Source: Rhyacophila brunnea | Lineage: Eukaryota > Arthropoda > Insecta > Trichoptera > Rhyacophilidae | Reading direction: 5' to 3' | Assembly: GCA_022495005.1 (NCBI GenBank) | Contig: JAGYXB010001095.1 | Coordinates: forward strand, 992,001 to 1,056,000 | DNA: 64,000 nt | In this document: one piece after another, positions 34,135-46,037 of the stretch | How the letters are laid out: each line of letters begins with the position of its first letter | Position numbering within the stretch: the stretch's first letter is position 1 | Program-made: the position numbers and the translations under genes | The notes under the pieces: generated by a model | Told to the model about the DNA's origin: nothing | Databases searched by the model: none | Seen by the model: only the letters and a program-made list of their open reading frames with translations

Positions 34135-36458
34135 CACGAAGATTCTTTTTAATTATTTTAATTTTAATTTCAATTTCATAATATATCATTGCACGTCTGA
34201 AAAATAACTCACTCTGTAGTTGAACCGGTGATTTTTTTGAGGAAATAAAAGCGCTTTAGCCCCCTATTTACTCCAACTTCTTCCATTATATTATAATTGC
34301 CATATAAAGGTTGAAAATGAACAATACGGTGTAATATGTTATCGAAGCCTGAAGAAATGGTTAAAATTAAAATTGTTTGTCACCAAGATGTCCTTCATTG
34401 TTTCCAGCTTTAATAGTATTATTTCAACTCTATTTGCTATAAAAATTATTATATATGTTGACAAATGCAAATTATTCTTTTAGTTTTGATTTATTTAAGT
34501 ATTATTAATAAAATATAGCTGACGGTGTTATTATAAAACGTGCACCTTTTTATTTCACAACACAATAATTGAGTTGTCAAATCCTATGGCGGATTTAGAG
34601 ACATGGAGACCCGAGGCACTGACTTGTTTTAAGTCTCCCTACGATATACAGTAAATTAAAACCGTAAACTCAAAATCCTAATGTATTTGATAAAAAACAA
34701 TAATGAAGTTTCTTTTTCCTATTGAAGATGACAGTGACGATACATGATGATATTTATTAGTGGTTTATCTTTTTGTAAACAAAGAAATATCGGTTTAAAT
34801 GGTTATGTTTTAGGCTTTTTCCCTTGTGATATTAGTTGCAAGGATTTTCTACGTTGTGTAATATGTGTGAGAAATATGCTTCTTTTTAAAATTTCGGTAT
34901 AATTTAATACTTAACTGTTCTACTAGTTTGCACTCTTTAGAGATCCCCTTTTGAATATTCCAAAGAGTCGGTTGCGTCATATGCGTTAAAGAAAACCGCC
35001 GCTGATTTTGTCACAAAATCTGCTCTGGCTACTTTTTCTACTTATGAAAAATAACAAAAACTAGTTACCTAGTTATTCTACCTATATATTATAGTTTTAT
35101 TTTCTCGTTTATTTTCCTATTTTCTGACGTAAAACGGTGATTAAAAATATTCAAATTTACATGGAAATTCAATGTGGGTTATAAAAAAAAGGTTTTAAAA
35201 ATATTCAGTGCATATTTTGCGGCTCAACGACTCAATTATCATTGGATCTATTATATGTCAATAACTTTTCATCTTCTATGGGTGGCATAAAATATTTTTA
35301 CCTATATCTTTTAAAGTAATTTTAATTTTATTATTGTGTAGTGAACATCTAAAAATCCGCTGTACTTATAAAAAAACTTTCAGATTATTTAGAATTCACA
35401 TTCACAAGCCAAAAAAGCTGTATGGGATATTCTTGTATTATCAATGAAACTAAATCTACTATGGGGTTAGTAATAATTTGCTGTTTTTGATTCTATACGA
35501 TAATACCCTATCTTCATTAATGCGGTTTGAATATTTGGTGGTGTGAGGCTGAAATAATGAGGCAGTATACTAACTGCAGCCGATATTGTAATGTATGTGT
35601 AGATACCTTCCACTAGTAGGTATTATTTTGGTGATTATTATTTTGTGCAGACCAGAAATTTTATTATAAAATACTGAGAGAGGATAATACCATCTATGCT
35701 CGAGAGCAAGAAGCTTTCCCCTTTAATATTGTGAATGAGTTTGAAATTCAATCGTTTGCTTTTCCATTGTATGGATTTTATAATGGTACTCATAAATGGA
35801 AAATAATTCGTTTTTCATATATATGGAAAACATTTTGACATCATCTGCTGCACGTATTCTGAAAATAATTTTCGCTTTTTCGTCATTGTATTCGTAATAT
35901 ATAATGATATTTATTATATCTACATTTTATTTAAAAATTGAGACTTGGAACGTTAATTGTTACTTTGAGTATTTTAAAGCTTAATGTGAAAGTGATATTA
36001 TATTTTATGAAATGTGGAAGATATTGGCGAAATTACACGTCATAATAATAATTACAGTCAATATTACTACTAGGTTTGTTTTCGTCAATTTATGTTTATT
36101 TTTAGGTAATTAAAAGAATATTAGAGATTAAACCAGAACCAAATTTACATAGGGTTAAAGAGACTAAAGCCCACGGCAGGGCCACATTGGTATGTGACCC
36201 AGAGTGTGAGTAAAAAAATAAAACATTTATGTAAAAAACTTTGAGGTGAACGAAGCACCTGTCCCAGCGCGAATAAATTTACAGGGTCCAAAAATATGAC
36301 AAAAGTAGATAACTGTAGTCAATAAAAAATACAAAAAAGCCACCGGAAGTTCAATCATTATAACAAGCAAAAATTATTAATTTTTTACGCATCATCCAAA
36401 ATGTATATATGCTTGAAGGACGTGCAAAAGCAAAAATGAAGGAGATTATTAAAAATAT
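34135..36458. other. AT-rich non-coding DNA, 2.3 kb
   Basis: This is the longest featureless block on the left of the 36-kb element. There are no frames of note, no inverted ends and no match to the other repeats in the window. Confidence 0.5.
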
Positions 36459-36462
36459 TTAA

Positions 36463-37248
36463 GGGCGGACGTGCTCAGCGTGGGTCAAAATGGAGCTTTT
36501 TCCTATTTTCAAAGCATGATACTTGACATTCCTTAAACTTTGTATATAATATATTTTTATAATTTTGAAACCTTATTATCCTTTATATTAATTTTAAACA
36601 TTTGATGACTGCATTAAGTATTTTTATTACATAAAATAATATTCTTTTAAACCTCTCGCTCTAATGTTTTAGAATATAGTCATAATTCAGTACATAAATG
36701 TGCAGTGGTGTTAAAATTTTTTACATTTATTAATTTTCAAACGCATTTATAAAACTATCAGTATAATTTATGTCGACATTATTGTAGTGAAATATTTACG
36801 ATAAAAAATTATATTGATAATCTCTGTGATCCCAAATTTGACAAGAATTAGGCATTTCATTATTCAAAAAATGGGCAAGATTAACACATTTGAAGATAAT
36901 TCTAAAGATACTCATTATAAGCTATGTCTTTGACCATTCAAGTGTGATAAAAATCCTACGAATAATGATTGCTTTATAATAATTATTGACCTAAGAATAA
37001 GGTAGTGTTTTTTGAAATACGCCATTTCTTTTGGCATTCCCCAGTGGTTAAGCTACAATATACGGCCGTAGCCATAAATTGACAAACTATAATTGAAGTA
37101 GGGAGTAAAATGATGTCAACGCGCGTGTTTGAACATGTACCTAACCGATTTTTTTAAACGTATCTACAACGTTTAAGGAATGTCCAGGATCATGCTTTGA
37201 AAATAGAAGAAAAGCTCCATTTTGACCTACGCTGAGCATGTCCTTCCG
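36463..37248. mobile_element. TTAA-type long-TIR element, copy 1
   Basis: The left arm begins after TTAA (36459-36462) and reads GCTCAGCGTGGGTCAAAATG. The right arm read inward is GCTCAGCGTAGGTCAAAATG. The arms extend about 100 bp. The core matches the core of 45209-45805 in the opposite orientation. The right-hand TTAA is degraded to TAAT. Confidence 0.75.
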
Positions 37249-38249
37249 TAATCATTTTGTAAAATGCCATTATAATAAGTTGTTTTTTTTCTGAGGGGCA
37301 CAATATAGAGCCCACGAGTCTCAAGAATAAAACTCTTCAAGTGCAATAGCTTATCACAATGAGATACAACAATATTACCTACGTATTAATTTGATTGAGA
37401 TCGTTTGATTGGCTAGTTTTATAAATTATATACTCAAAAACAGATAACTATAACTTGGGGAGCGGTGACTTTGAAAAGTAATAGGCCGCAGTACACCCAG
37501 AATGTTCATAATTTAATAGCTACACCTCAAGTTATAGTTGTCGTACTCTATTTATTTTACAACTATTCATATGAAACCGTTATTTCAATAATTTTCAAAG
37601 AATAACTATGTAAGTAACTATCCTTTGTAAGTACGTACAAATTATGTCAATCGTTGAAAAGAATAATATGTATATTATGTATTCGTTACGGCTGAAGATT
37701 GAGGCCAGGATATACTCACTGTCCTACATCAATAGCATGGACGTATTTTCAAAATGTCGCGTACATAAAATAAGTGGGAAAATGCAGGTAAAATAAATTT
37801 TTAAAAATAGATTATTTTTATTACCACTTATTTAGTGATAATATTATATAGTACCGGTTTATATTTATGTAAGAAGGAAGTACAAGACGTTATTTCTAAC
37901 AATTTTCTGAATATTATTGCCTTTAAACGACTGTTGATATAATGATTTAGAAAAATGATCCTGTAATTTAATTATTAATAATTTCATCGTAAACATAAAA
38001 TGCCATCATTATTTCTGCCTCTATAGTTTCTAAATTTTCTACTATTATACGCGTGGATAATAAACTTATCTGAGCAGAAAACAATGTGCGTAAATACTTA
38101 CTATTTTTGCATAGATAAATGAACTCGTCAAATAACGATACCGCGAAAGTAGTTATAATAAAGTTTTATCCGACGTTTAGTTTATTAGGGTAGGTACTGC
38201 ATACTGTTTTTTTTTATAACATTTAAGTATATATGGAGAGAAATGTACA
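37249..38249. other. AT-rich DNA with one ~95-bp hairpin
   Basis: Near 37443-37540 an inverted pair, AACTATAACTTGGGG and CCTCAAGTTATAGTT, encloses about 65 bp. This could be a very short MITE. Nothing else was found. Confidence 0.4.
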
Positions 38250-38740
38250 TAAGAGAACATGATTTGAGTTCCCCCATTTCCACCCGGCAACGGATGCTAT
38301 AGACGTGCCAGAATGAAAAATGAAAAGGTTTCAGTGCCACACTTCCTTGTCCCGAAACGAAACTGCATGAGACTGATGTAGCAACCATGCACCTTGGTGC
38401 TTAATGAAAGAGTTAAGACATTAAAAAAGAATCTTGGCTTCTACTACCGTCATTTATCTTTAGTAATATGAAGTGTCATTTATTTTGTTCCTGTGTACTG
38501 AAACTCTCCTGAAACATAAAAGTCAGGAGTTGGAAGTGGTGAATCTAAGGAAGGGTCGGAATTATTCTGTCCTTCCTACGGCGCAGCAAAGTTTTCAAAT
38601 GCCTCAATAATTGGCATTGGTTGATATCAAACCAGCGTGGCCAATTCGTCCAGTATGTGGACGGACCCAGGCAAACTGCTCCACTCGGTCGGTTCCCATC
38701 AGCGGACAGTTCCAGAGGACGTGTTTAGCGTCTTTTTTGT
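38250..38740 (-). mobile_element. R1-clade element, 3' end only, older copy
   Basis: The stretch parallels 22480-22890: the 3' untranslated words TGACTGATG-like and CATGCACCTTGGTGC, then the end of ORF2 (plus-strand landmarks CAGCGTGGCCAATTCG and GTGGACGGACCCAGGCAAAC). It stops within the region of the HILWDCP-like motif. It is clearly more diverged than the two copies at 22-28 kb and is 5'-truncated. Confidence 0.75.
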
Positions 38741-39052
38741 TTTCGTTTTATTTGAGAGGAATATATTTTATAGAAGCTTTTTTCGTGTTGGCGAGCTTAA
38801 TTCAGCGATTTATTTCATCGCTTATGTGACAAATGACTCAAAAACAAAAATGACACCACACTTTCAAAAGTATCAACGGTTACGAAACGGTTGATATTAT
38901 CACATTATTATGAAGATGGACTGTGGAGATCTTCCACGTATAAATATTAGCATTCCTTTGTATGCAGTTCCATGTTGAAATAAATGCAGCTTTGTGTGCT
39001 TCTGAGGATCAGCGGGACTATTATTAACAGTTATCACTTTAGTACGTTTCCT
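38741..39052. other. AT-rich non-coding DNA
   Basis: No supported feature was found. Confidence 0.45.
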
Positions 39053-39868
39053 TTATTTTTATTGGTCGAAAATTAACACGGAAGGCATTCCGTATGTAAG
39101 ACGGTTATCTACAGCTATCTAAACTGGTAAATTTGTAATACGGCGAAAAATTAGGTTGTTAGATATGTCGGTCTAATTCGGGTAGGTTCGTGCTTGCCTT
39201 TACGGCCTAACCTAAGTGGATATGACCAAATCAAAACGGGTACGCACGAACACAAGACTTTCGTATTGACACGTCAGACATATCAACATAACCTACAATT
39301 TTATTAGTCATGACATTGCGATTGCAGCATAACATGCAATTGCAATAAAACAAAATATTAAGTTATGACTCAATTACATTGAGCTTCTTTACGAGCTATT
39401 TATTGGCGAATTTACAATCTGCCTGTAAAGTCGCCCAGTGTAATCATCGAATAAGCTAATAAGCAGGTTGTAAATACTCGCCCTCGTACCGCCCGCTTTT
39501 AAATTCGCCAACAAACAGCTCGTAAAGAAGCTCAATGTAATTGAGGCTTTACTAGTAGCTGCTACAAGCCACTCGATATTTGACAGCTCGTGGGGAACTA
39601 TAAATTAAGATGGCGGCCGTGACGTAATCATATTTCAAAACAGTCGGATCTGGCATCTCAATACTCAATATGTGAAATTGTAGTACTCTGTCTCGCTGTA
39701 CAAGTTAACACAGTCAATGGAGGGGCTGTTAAAAGATAGCACTTTTTGACAGTGCAAACGGTTAACTTATTTACGTAATGAATACGCCTGAATACGTAAA
39801 GTGATAAGTGTGATATATTTATCACAATCAGCTCTTTTTGGATGTTAAGTGTTAGAATAGGCTTGGAG
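39053..39868 (-). repeat. Interspersed repeat, copy B (inverted relative to 13840-14408)
   Basis: The copy carries the same landmarks as 13840-14408 in reverse order: AACACGGAAGGCATTCCGTA, GATATTTGACAGCTCGTG and AGCTCTTTTTGGATG. It is longer because it holds a small inverted-repeat insert at 39369-39545. Confidence 0.7.
39369..39545. mobile_element. 177-bp MITE with ~48-bp TIRs, nested
   Basis: The ends read CTCAATTACATTGAGCTTCT on both sides in inverted orientation, and the match continues through ACGAGCT and GGCGAATTT. The insert is missing from the related copy at 13840-14408. The target duplication is not clear. Confidence 0.82.
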
Positions 39869-40598
39869 TAGATAATGTCAATACTATCGTCGTCATGGAT
39901 CAATAATCACTACGTAAAATTTGGTACCAAATGATTTCGTTTTCATAAATATTGATTGTAATATTAATATACTCTATGGGTGTTTATGGGTGGTGCAGTG
40001 TGAACCACATATTGATATGGTTACTGTTGGGTGTGTGAATTCTATATGGGAAGCCATACGCCGTTTATTCAATTTACTACCCTAAAGAGTTTCAATCATC
40101 GTGCAATACATTTTTTTCTCGTCACACCACCAACGAAACTTAACTGCGACGCGTTATAGAAATTTTCAATTGAATTTAATAATAACAAATATCGCAATTT
40201 CCCGCAGGCGAGAAAAATAAAACGTAATTTGTCAGTTTTCGTGAAATTCGTGGGGGCTCCAGCTTTATATTACCGTGTTTTATTATTGCATTTGATACGA
40301 TTCATTGAAAAATATTTTATATTTATTATTATTATATACGTCATATTGAAGGTTCTTATATGTAAAGGTACTCATTCAGGTACTCATAAGTCATTCAGCA
40401 AAAAACTGTATTATTCCTTATATTTTTTTGTGTAAATGTAGTTTTATTTAAAAACTTGCAGTTCTCTGCAGTTGACAAAATAGGTATAGCTTTTATTCAT
40501 AGGTGCCCCTGTTAATTTATAATATTGTTATACATTAAATATTATACGTACATTCGAAACTTCTTTTATTGAAAAATTGGCCAGAGCGGGTTTGGTGA
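39869..40598. other. AT-rich non-coding DNA
   Basis: No supported feature was found. Confidence 0.45.
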
Positions 40599-40787
40599 CT
40601 AAGTGCTACGCCGTAGTGGTTTGGCGGGCGCGGCGCGGCGGCGTCTTGTGAAACTCAAACGTATAACCGTGTGTGAAATGTTCGTAGACAGTGTCTTTTT
40701 TGGGGAATATTACACACGGTTATACGTTTGAGTTTCGCAAGAGGCCGCCGCGCCGCGCCCGCCAAACCACTACGGCCGAGCACTAAG
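40599..40787. mobile_element. 189-bp foldback (hairpin) element, copy 2
   Basis: The arms are nearly perfect inverted repeats and share ACTCAAACGTATAACCGT with copy 1 (9896-10084). The outer arms are extremely GC-rich (GGCGGGCGCGGCGCGGCGGC). The loop again contains TTCGTAGACA. The element has the same total length as copy 1. Confidence 0.88.
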
Positions 40788-41498
40788 CGACTCAAATGTG
40801 ATCGATTGGAAAAGTAATAAATGTAAATTAAAGGGTTACTATTACGCATGGGATAACTGTCGTATAAAATATTGACCTTTTTTTTTACATCATTAAAGTT
40901 AATGCCGAGCATATTAATATATTGATTACCTAATGTATTTTTGTATATGACGACCGAAATTGATTTCATTCACAAAAACACCCATCCGCAACATATCGGT
41001 ATAAAATTATTCTAGTCTAAATAAGCTTCAGACGATAATAATAATAATAATACGACAGACACGTCATTCCAATACAATTCACATCAACCACGTTGGTCCA
41101 AAAACTACACAGTGAGTAAAATTTCAGGTTCATACAATGGAAATATATTATTGATTAAACTATATTATAATATTGTATTTGAAAAGGGGGCAAAATTCTA
41201 TCGCGAGATATTATTATTTTCATTAATATTTTAGGTACCACTTTATACATAATTTGAATGATATAATGTTAAACGTATAAAATCGTGTGCGTATTTTTAA
41301 TAAAACATAAAATAAAATTAGTTTTAGGTATGTACCTATTTCATCGCTAAAATTATGATAGAATTTGATTTTGTTTAAAAAAAACCGTTTGTAAAATAAA
41401 TTAAGTAGGTTTTTATTAAATTTATTTATTATTATTTTGGAGAAAGAGGTTTAAATCATGAATGCTTTAGGATTTGATATTTCGATGCTTAGCAGTCA
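40788..41498. other. AT-rich non-coding DNA
   Basis: An ATA/ATAATA run occurs near 41035-41055. Nothing else was found. Confidence 0.45.
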
Positions 41499-41506
41499 CT
41501 TTATAC

Positions 41507-42827
41507 CAGGGGTGACAATACTGTCAACTAATTTTTACATAAGATCTACTTTGTAGAAGAAAAATCCTCAGCGATCTACTTTTTATGAAATTAAAGACGT
41601 ATATATATATATATTCGGTAGTGAGATGGCAGAACGGACCATCTGCAAATTTTTCTGTTATTAAGTTTTGTTCTACAAAAGCTTTGAAATGCATTAATCT
41701 TTGATGTGGCAAAAGGACACATCTTCAAGCGCACTACAAACACTAAAAATGCCAAAAGAGCCATCTGAAAATGTAAAAAAATAACGTACTAGATGCCAGT
41801 TGGCACTTCTGGCATAGAAACTTCTGAGGATTTTTACTGAATTGATGGCACGTTACACATCACATGCGGACCATCAAATATGCACCTTATCAACAATATC
41901 TAGTATAGCTAGGAATTGAAAATAGCGTGTCCTCTGGTGGGCTTGTGCAGCTACTGTGGCCGCATATGAGAACCACTGGTATAGATATATTCTACAACCT
42001 AAAAAATATCGATTTAAATACACAATCTCACAATAATAGAAAAAAATATTTTTTTTTACTAATCTGAACTAGACAAAATCAGACATCTGACAAAATTGCA
42101 ATAACATTTTGATGGCGGGCCATTTGTATTATATTGTCAAATATCTCGGTTAAACCGAATATGATTATTTTTTTGCTTAAACTAAACAAATAACACTCTA
42201 CAGGTTAAACAATACTAAAATTTGATGTATTAATTAATTAATTAATTAAATTAATTATTTTGTTTACTAGAGTAAATTGAAATCTTATTTTTGCTCTCCA
42301 GAACATTCTCGAAAATGACAGATGGTCCCTTCTGTCATATTATGACTACCGTAGTATATAAAAGATATATTTTTTAACCAAAATAGAATTTTAATAAGAA
42401 AATTAAGCAAAGCGTTGTACATGGAAAAAATATTTACATAACTGTAGTTATTTTATTTTGAATAAGTACATAAATTTTATTTTGAGCTTCCGGATGATAC
42501 AGAGCTTGAATTGCTTATCCTATATTGTAAGGTGTCTACAATGTAGGATAATTAGGGACATTGGGAGTATACTTACTCAAACCATTTCTCAAACATGATT
42601 CCAAATGTTCGTCCGTTAACCTTGTTCTGCACTTCGATTTTATAATTTTCATTTGCGAAAACGCTGATTCGCAAGTATGTCAAACCAAAACAGACGTAGA
42701 AATTTACAGCGCATTTCAATAGATTTGAATACATATTAAATTTGCTATCAAATTATGAATAAATAAATAAAATATTTTTAACGATCGACCAAAAATCATT
42801 TCGTGATCGACCTTATTGACACCCCTG
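41507..42827 (-). mobile_element. hAT element with degraded transposase, 8-bp TSD
   Basis: The ends read CAGGGGTGACAATACTG and CAGGGGTGTCAATAAGG. The duplications are CTTTATAC (41499-41506) and CTTTATAT (42828-42835), with one change. GATCTAC/GATCGAC words repeat beneath both ends. A transposase C-terminus lies on the minus strand near 42545-42690. Confidence 0.88.
42545..42690 (-). pseudogene. hAT transposase C-terminal remnant
   Basis: The minus strand reads CESAFSQMKIIKSKCRTRL, then TDEHLESCLRNGLSKYTPN. This is the C-E-x-AFS-x-M-K-x-I-K-S-K and LTDEHL signature of hAT transposases related to ZBED/GTF2IRD2-type proteins. The upstream catalytic part is not recognisable. Confidence 0.75.
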
Positions 42828-43182
42828 CTTTATATCATCCATTTCTATTTTAAATTGAATTATAATATTATTATTTTTTTTAAATTTAATAAAACGCAAT
42901 TTTTTATCGTACTTATTCAACTTTTACTTAATATGTGGACTGGTTTCGTCCGCCTCAGAAAAGCATTTTATAAATAAATAAAATATTTTTAACGATCGAC
43001 CAAAAATCATTTCGTGATCGACCTTATTGACACCCCTGCTTTATATCATCCATTTCTATTTTAAATTGAATTATAATATTATTATTTTTTTTAAATTTAA
43101 TAAAACGCAATTTTTTATCGTACTTATTCAACTTTTACTTAATATGTGGACTGGTTTCGTCCGCCTCAGAAAAGCATTTTAA
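42761..43182. repeat. Two-copy 211-bp tandem duplication
   Basis: The block starting ATAAATAAATAAAATATTTT and ending TCAGAAAAGCATTTTA occurs twice with a 211-bp period (for example ACGATCGACC at 42781 and 42992). I see no difference between the copies. The duplicated unit contains the right terminus of the hAT at 41507-42827 and flanking DNA. Confidence 0.92.
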
Positions 43183-43420
43183 ATTATGCGTTTTTTTAAA
43201 TTGAAAAAAATAATAATATATTGCATTTCCACGATGAAATTGACAGTTAACATAATAAAATAATTATAATAAATGCCTCTTTATTATTGTCGTTCGTTCT
43301 TTTTTAAAAAGCGTCTGAGACACATTACTTTGGTTCTGATAGCTATATTTTATATCACATTTATAAATAAATACCTGTAGGTATACATGAATAAAAAAAA
43401 GAAGATAATTGTCACCAAGT

Positions 43421-43648
43421 CATCCCGGTGGCTTAAGCGTTGGACTATAACTCCGTAGGTCCCAGGTTCGAATCCTGGGTCTGGCAAGTACACATATTGT
43501 TTTTCAATTTGTGTGTGAGTCAGGGTATGGACCTAATAGGTTGAGCAAGAGGTTGACATCCATTTCTCGTAAAAACAAAATCTATTAATACAAACCTCTA
43601 CTCTGTGGAGGCCCATATGATCCTATTAGGATCGGACAAAAAAATCAT
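43421..43648 (+). mobile_element. tRNA-derived SINE, copy 1
   Basis: The head has an A-box-like TGGCTTAAGCGTTGG and a B box GGTTCGAATCC inside a CCAGG/CCTGG stem, the two RNA polymerase III promoter boxes of a tRNA. A non-tRNA body follows (TATGGACCTAATAGGTTGAGC) and ends GATCCTATTAGGATCGG with A-rich sequence. A second copy in inverse orientation at 44965-46182 has the same head and body, so this is a SINE rather than a tRNA gene. Confidence 0.8.
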
Positions 43649-44129
43649 AATGACAACAAATCGAAAATGAACTGAGTAGGTATATTAATTATATATTAAG
43701 TAAGTAGTCATTATTAAAATGATTTAAAAAAAAATCTCAATCGAAATCAGAAAATTCTCACAAAAAATATTATGCCGGCGTCAACTTGACGTACTATTCT
43801 TAGCTGAAAACTTTCAGCGATTAGATTCAATAATTGGAATTCTTCCCAAAGAATTTCAGAGCCCGGGAGAGAGGTCTGACATTGAGCAATGTTTTTAATC
43901 AATGGATAGAACCTAACAAAAAGATATTCGAGGCGTAACTCTGATATTCGGAGTTATTAATAAGTACCAAATCAGGTACTGATTAAAATTAATTTCAAAG
44001 TATTAACTCAGAATGATTTGAACAGTAAAATTCATTTATCTTCCTAGTGCTTGTATACTATACTATAATATAAAGAGACAAAACAATGCGACAAAAATAC
44101 AAATAAAATAATTACAAGATAAAAAGAAC
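43649..44129. other. AT-rich non-coding DNA
   Basis: No supported feature was found; 44103-44144 matches 17274-17315. Confidence 0.45.
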
Positions 44130-44640
44130 TTTTTATATACAAAATTCGTCGATGTGACGTCATCGTAAACCAAGAAACAAACGTTATCAAATGGAGCTTC
44201 GCAGATTGGCCGATGCAACTGCGACACTCCTGCATGCGACGAATTGCGTTTGCTAGAGCCTGCATGTCGATATCGAAAAATGTCGATTCCGCGCATGCGC
44301 ACAGCCGCACAATCGGCCATTTCTGTCTCTGTCTACACTGTCATTGCTCGCTCATTGCTGGCACCGCGTTTGGCGTTTTTTCATACAATCAACGCAATAA
44401 AAATGGCAGACGAGAGACTTCTCCTTAAATGTCTCCGGTACCAATACATAATAATCGCTGTTTCCGCGTCTGACGACATATTTTCGCAATGGCGTCGTCT
44501 AGCTAGAGTATATTTTGACGTTTCGGGAGATTACGCGCGAATGTCGATGTCGCTAGGCAGATGTGCGAGGTTGTAACATGCAACATTCGCCGGCGGTCTC
44601 GGAAGTTTTGATTTATGGCCGTCAGGCACACAAGGCGAGT
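44130..44640 (+). promoter_or_regulatory. CpG-rich island with an NRF1-type palindrome
   Basis: About 500 bp are rich in CG dinucleotides and stand out sharply from AT-rich flanks. GCGCATGCGC, the NRF1 consensus palindrome, lies at 44291-44300, and a GTGACGTCATC site lies near 44146. About 100 bp downstream an ATG in AAAATGGCAGACG opens a frame. This resembles an animal housekeeping promoter with a first exon, but no downstream gene is visible. Confidence 0.4.
44403..44576 (+). CDS. Possible first exon or short ORF, 57 codons
   Basis: The frame begins MADERLLLKCLRYQYIII, continues through SQWRRLARVYFDV and ends before TAA at 44576. The ATG sits in an AAAATGG context, downstream of the NRF1-like site. 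The sequence has ordinary protein composition, but I do not recognise the family. It may continue by splicing, or be chance in CG-rich DNA. Confidence 0.25.
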   Translation: MADERLLLKCLRYQYIIIAVSASDDIFSQWRRLARVYFDVSGDYARMSMSLGRCARL

Positions 44641-45030
44641 TGTAATGTGCGAGCCGGCTTATGCGTTACAAAAATTAAGTAAAATTTATGACTTAACAGT
44701 ACCTATAAGTTTTTTTGAATATAGGTACTCAACATTTTAGAATATAGCTAACATTTTTATTAAAAACACAAAACAAATGAAAAAATAATAATAAACAAAA
44801 TAATTTGCACCGGTATGGACGTAAAGTTTTGTGATCAAATCCATGTCGAGATAAAACACTTAAAAATACGTAATAAAAACTAACGGAATACAAGGAAAAA
44901 AACAGAAGAAAATGGTTATGTAAGTAAATTAAAAAAAAACAATAATGTATATTTTTTTTCCATCTCTGATCCTCATAAGTTCAAATCTATTAACAGAGTT
45001 TTGTTTGTACGGGAAATGGATGTTAGCCAC

Positions 45031-46037
45031 GGGTCTAGGACGATTTGGCACCGGACAACTGGACGCCACGGAATTCGAAAATAAATAGACGTTAGGTACT
45101 TATAGGTACTTTAAAAAATATTCAATATTATTATTTATATTTAAATGAATATATTATGATGTAAAAGTTGGTGAGAATGTAAATATGCAGACGTAAACAA
45201 TGATTTAAGGGGGGACATGCTCGTCGTAGGTCAAAATTGAGTTTTTATTGTATTTTCAAGCCATGATCCTGGACACTCCTTAAACGTTGTAGATAATCTA
45301 TTTATATACTTTATGTTTATCACACTTGAATGGTAAAAGACATAGCTTATAATAAGTATCTTTAGAATCATCTTCAAATGTGTTAATCTTGCCGATTTTT
45401 TGAATAATAAAATGCCTAATTCTTGTCAAATTTGGGATCACAGAGATTATCAATATAATTTTTTATCGTGAATATTTTACAAAAATTATCTCATCATAAA
45501 TTATACTAATGGTTTTATAAATGCGTTTAAAAATTAATAAATGTAAAAAATCTTAACACCACTCCACAGTTATGTACCTAAATATGACTATATTCTAAAA
45601 CATTAAAGCGAGAGCTTCAAAAGAATACTATTTTATGTAACAAAAATACTTTATGCAGTCATCAAATGTTTAACATAACTATAAAAGATAATAAGGCTTC
45701 AAAATTATATAAATAGATTATTTACAACGTTTAAAGAGTGTCCAGGATCATGGTTTGAAAATACAATAAAAACTCAATTTTGACCTACGACGAGCATGTG
45801 GGCCGTTAATCGTGCATATGTTTAAGTTCCAACGAAAAAAGAGTTTTTTTATTTTATATAAAGCCCTAGGCATGGTAATTCTCAATCCTCGATAAAGAAT
45901 ACATTATGTTAACAGTAAAATGAATTCAAACTACTAATTAGTAGATAGAAACTGATTAAAATACCTCATCTACGTTCTGTATACGTGTCTACGACAGTGC
46001 GGCGTCCAATTGTCCGGAGGCCAGTCGTCCCATTCCC
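45031..46037. mobile_element. MULE-type element with 9-bp TSD
   Basis: A perfect 9-bp duplication GTTAGCCAC lies at 45022-45030 and 46038-46046. The terminal inverted repeats of about 40 bp read GGGTCTAGGACGATTTGG on the left and GGGAATGGGACGACTGG on the right, followed on both sides by CCGGACAA-TGGACGCC. A 9-bp duplication is typical of Mutator-like elements. There is no transposase, but a TTAA-type element is nested inside at 45209-45805. Confidence 0.88.
45209..45805. mobile_element. TTAA-type long-TIR element, copy 2
   Basis: TTAA flanks both ends (45205-45208 and 45806-45809). The arms of about 100 bp read ACATGCTCGTCGTAGGTCAA on both sides in inverted orientation. The core matches 36463-37248 inverted. 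TTAA duplications are used by piggyBac and Kolobok elements; no transposase is present to decide between them. Confidence 0.82.

Noticed and set aside
43424..43496. Functional tRNA gene
   Set aside because: A and B boxes and a T-arm are present, but the sequence continues into a body shared with the copy at 46182-44965, and the acceptor ends do not pair well. It is the head of a SINE.
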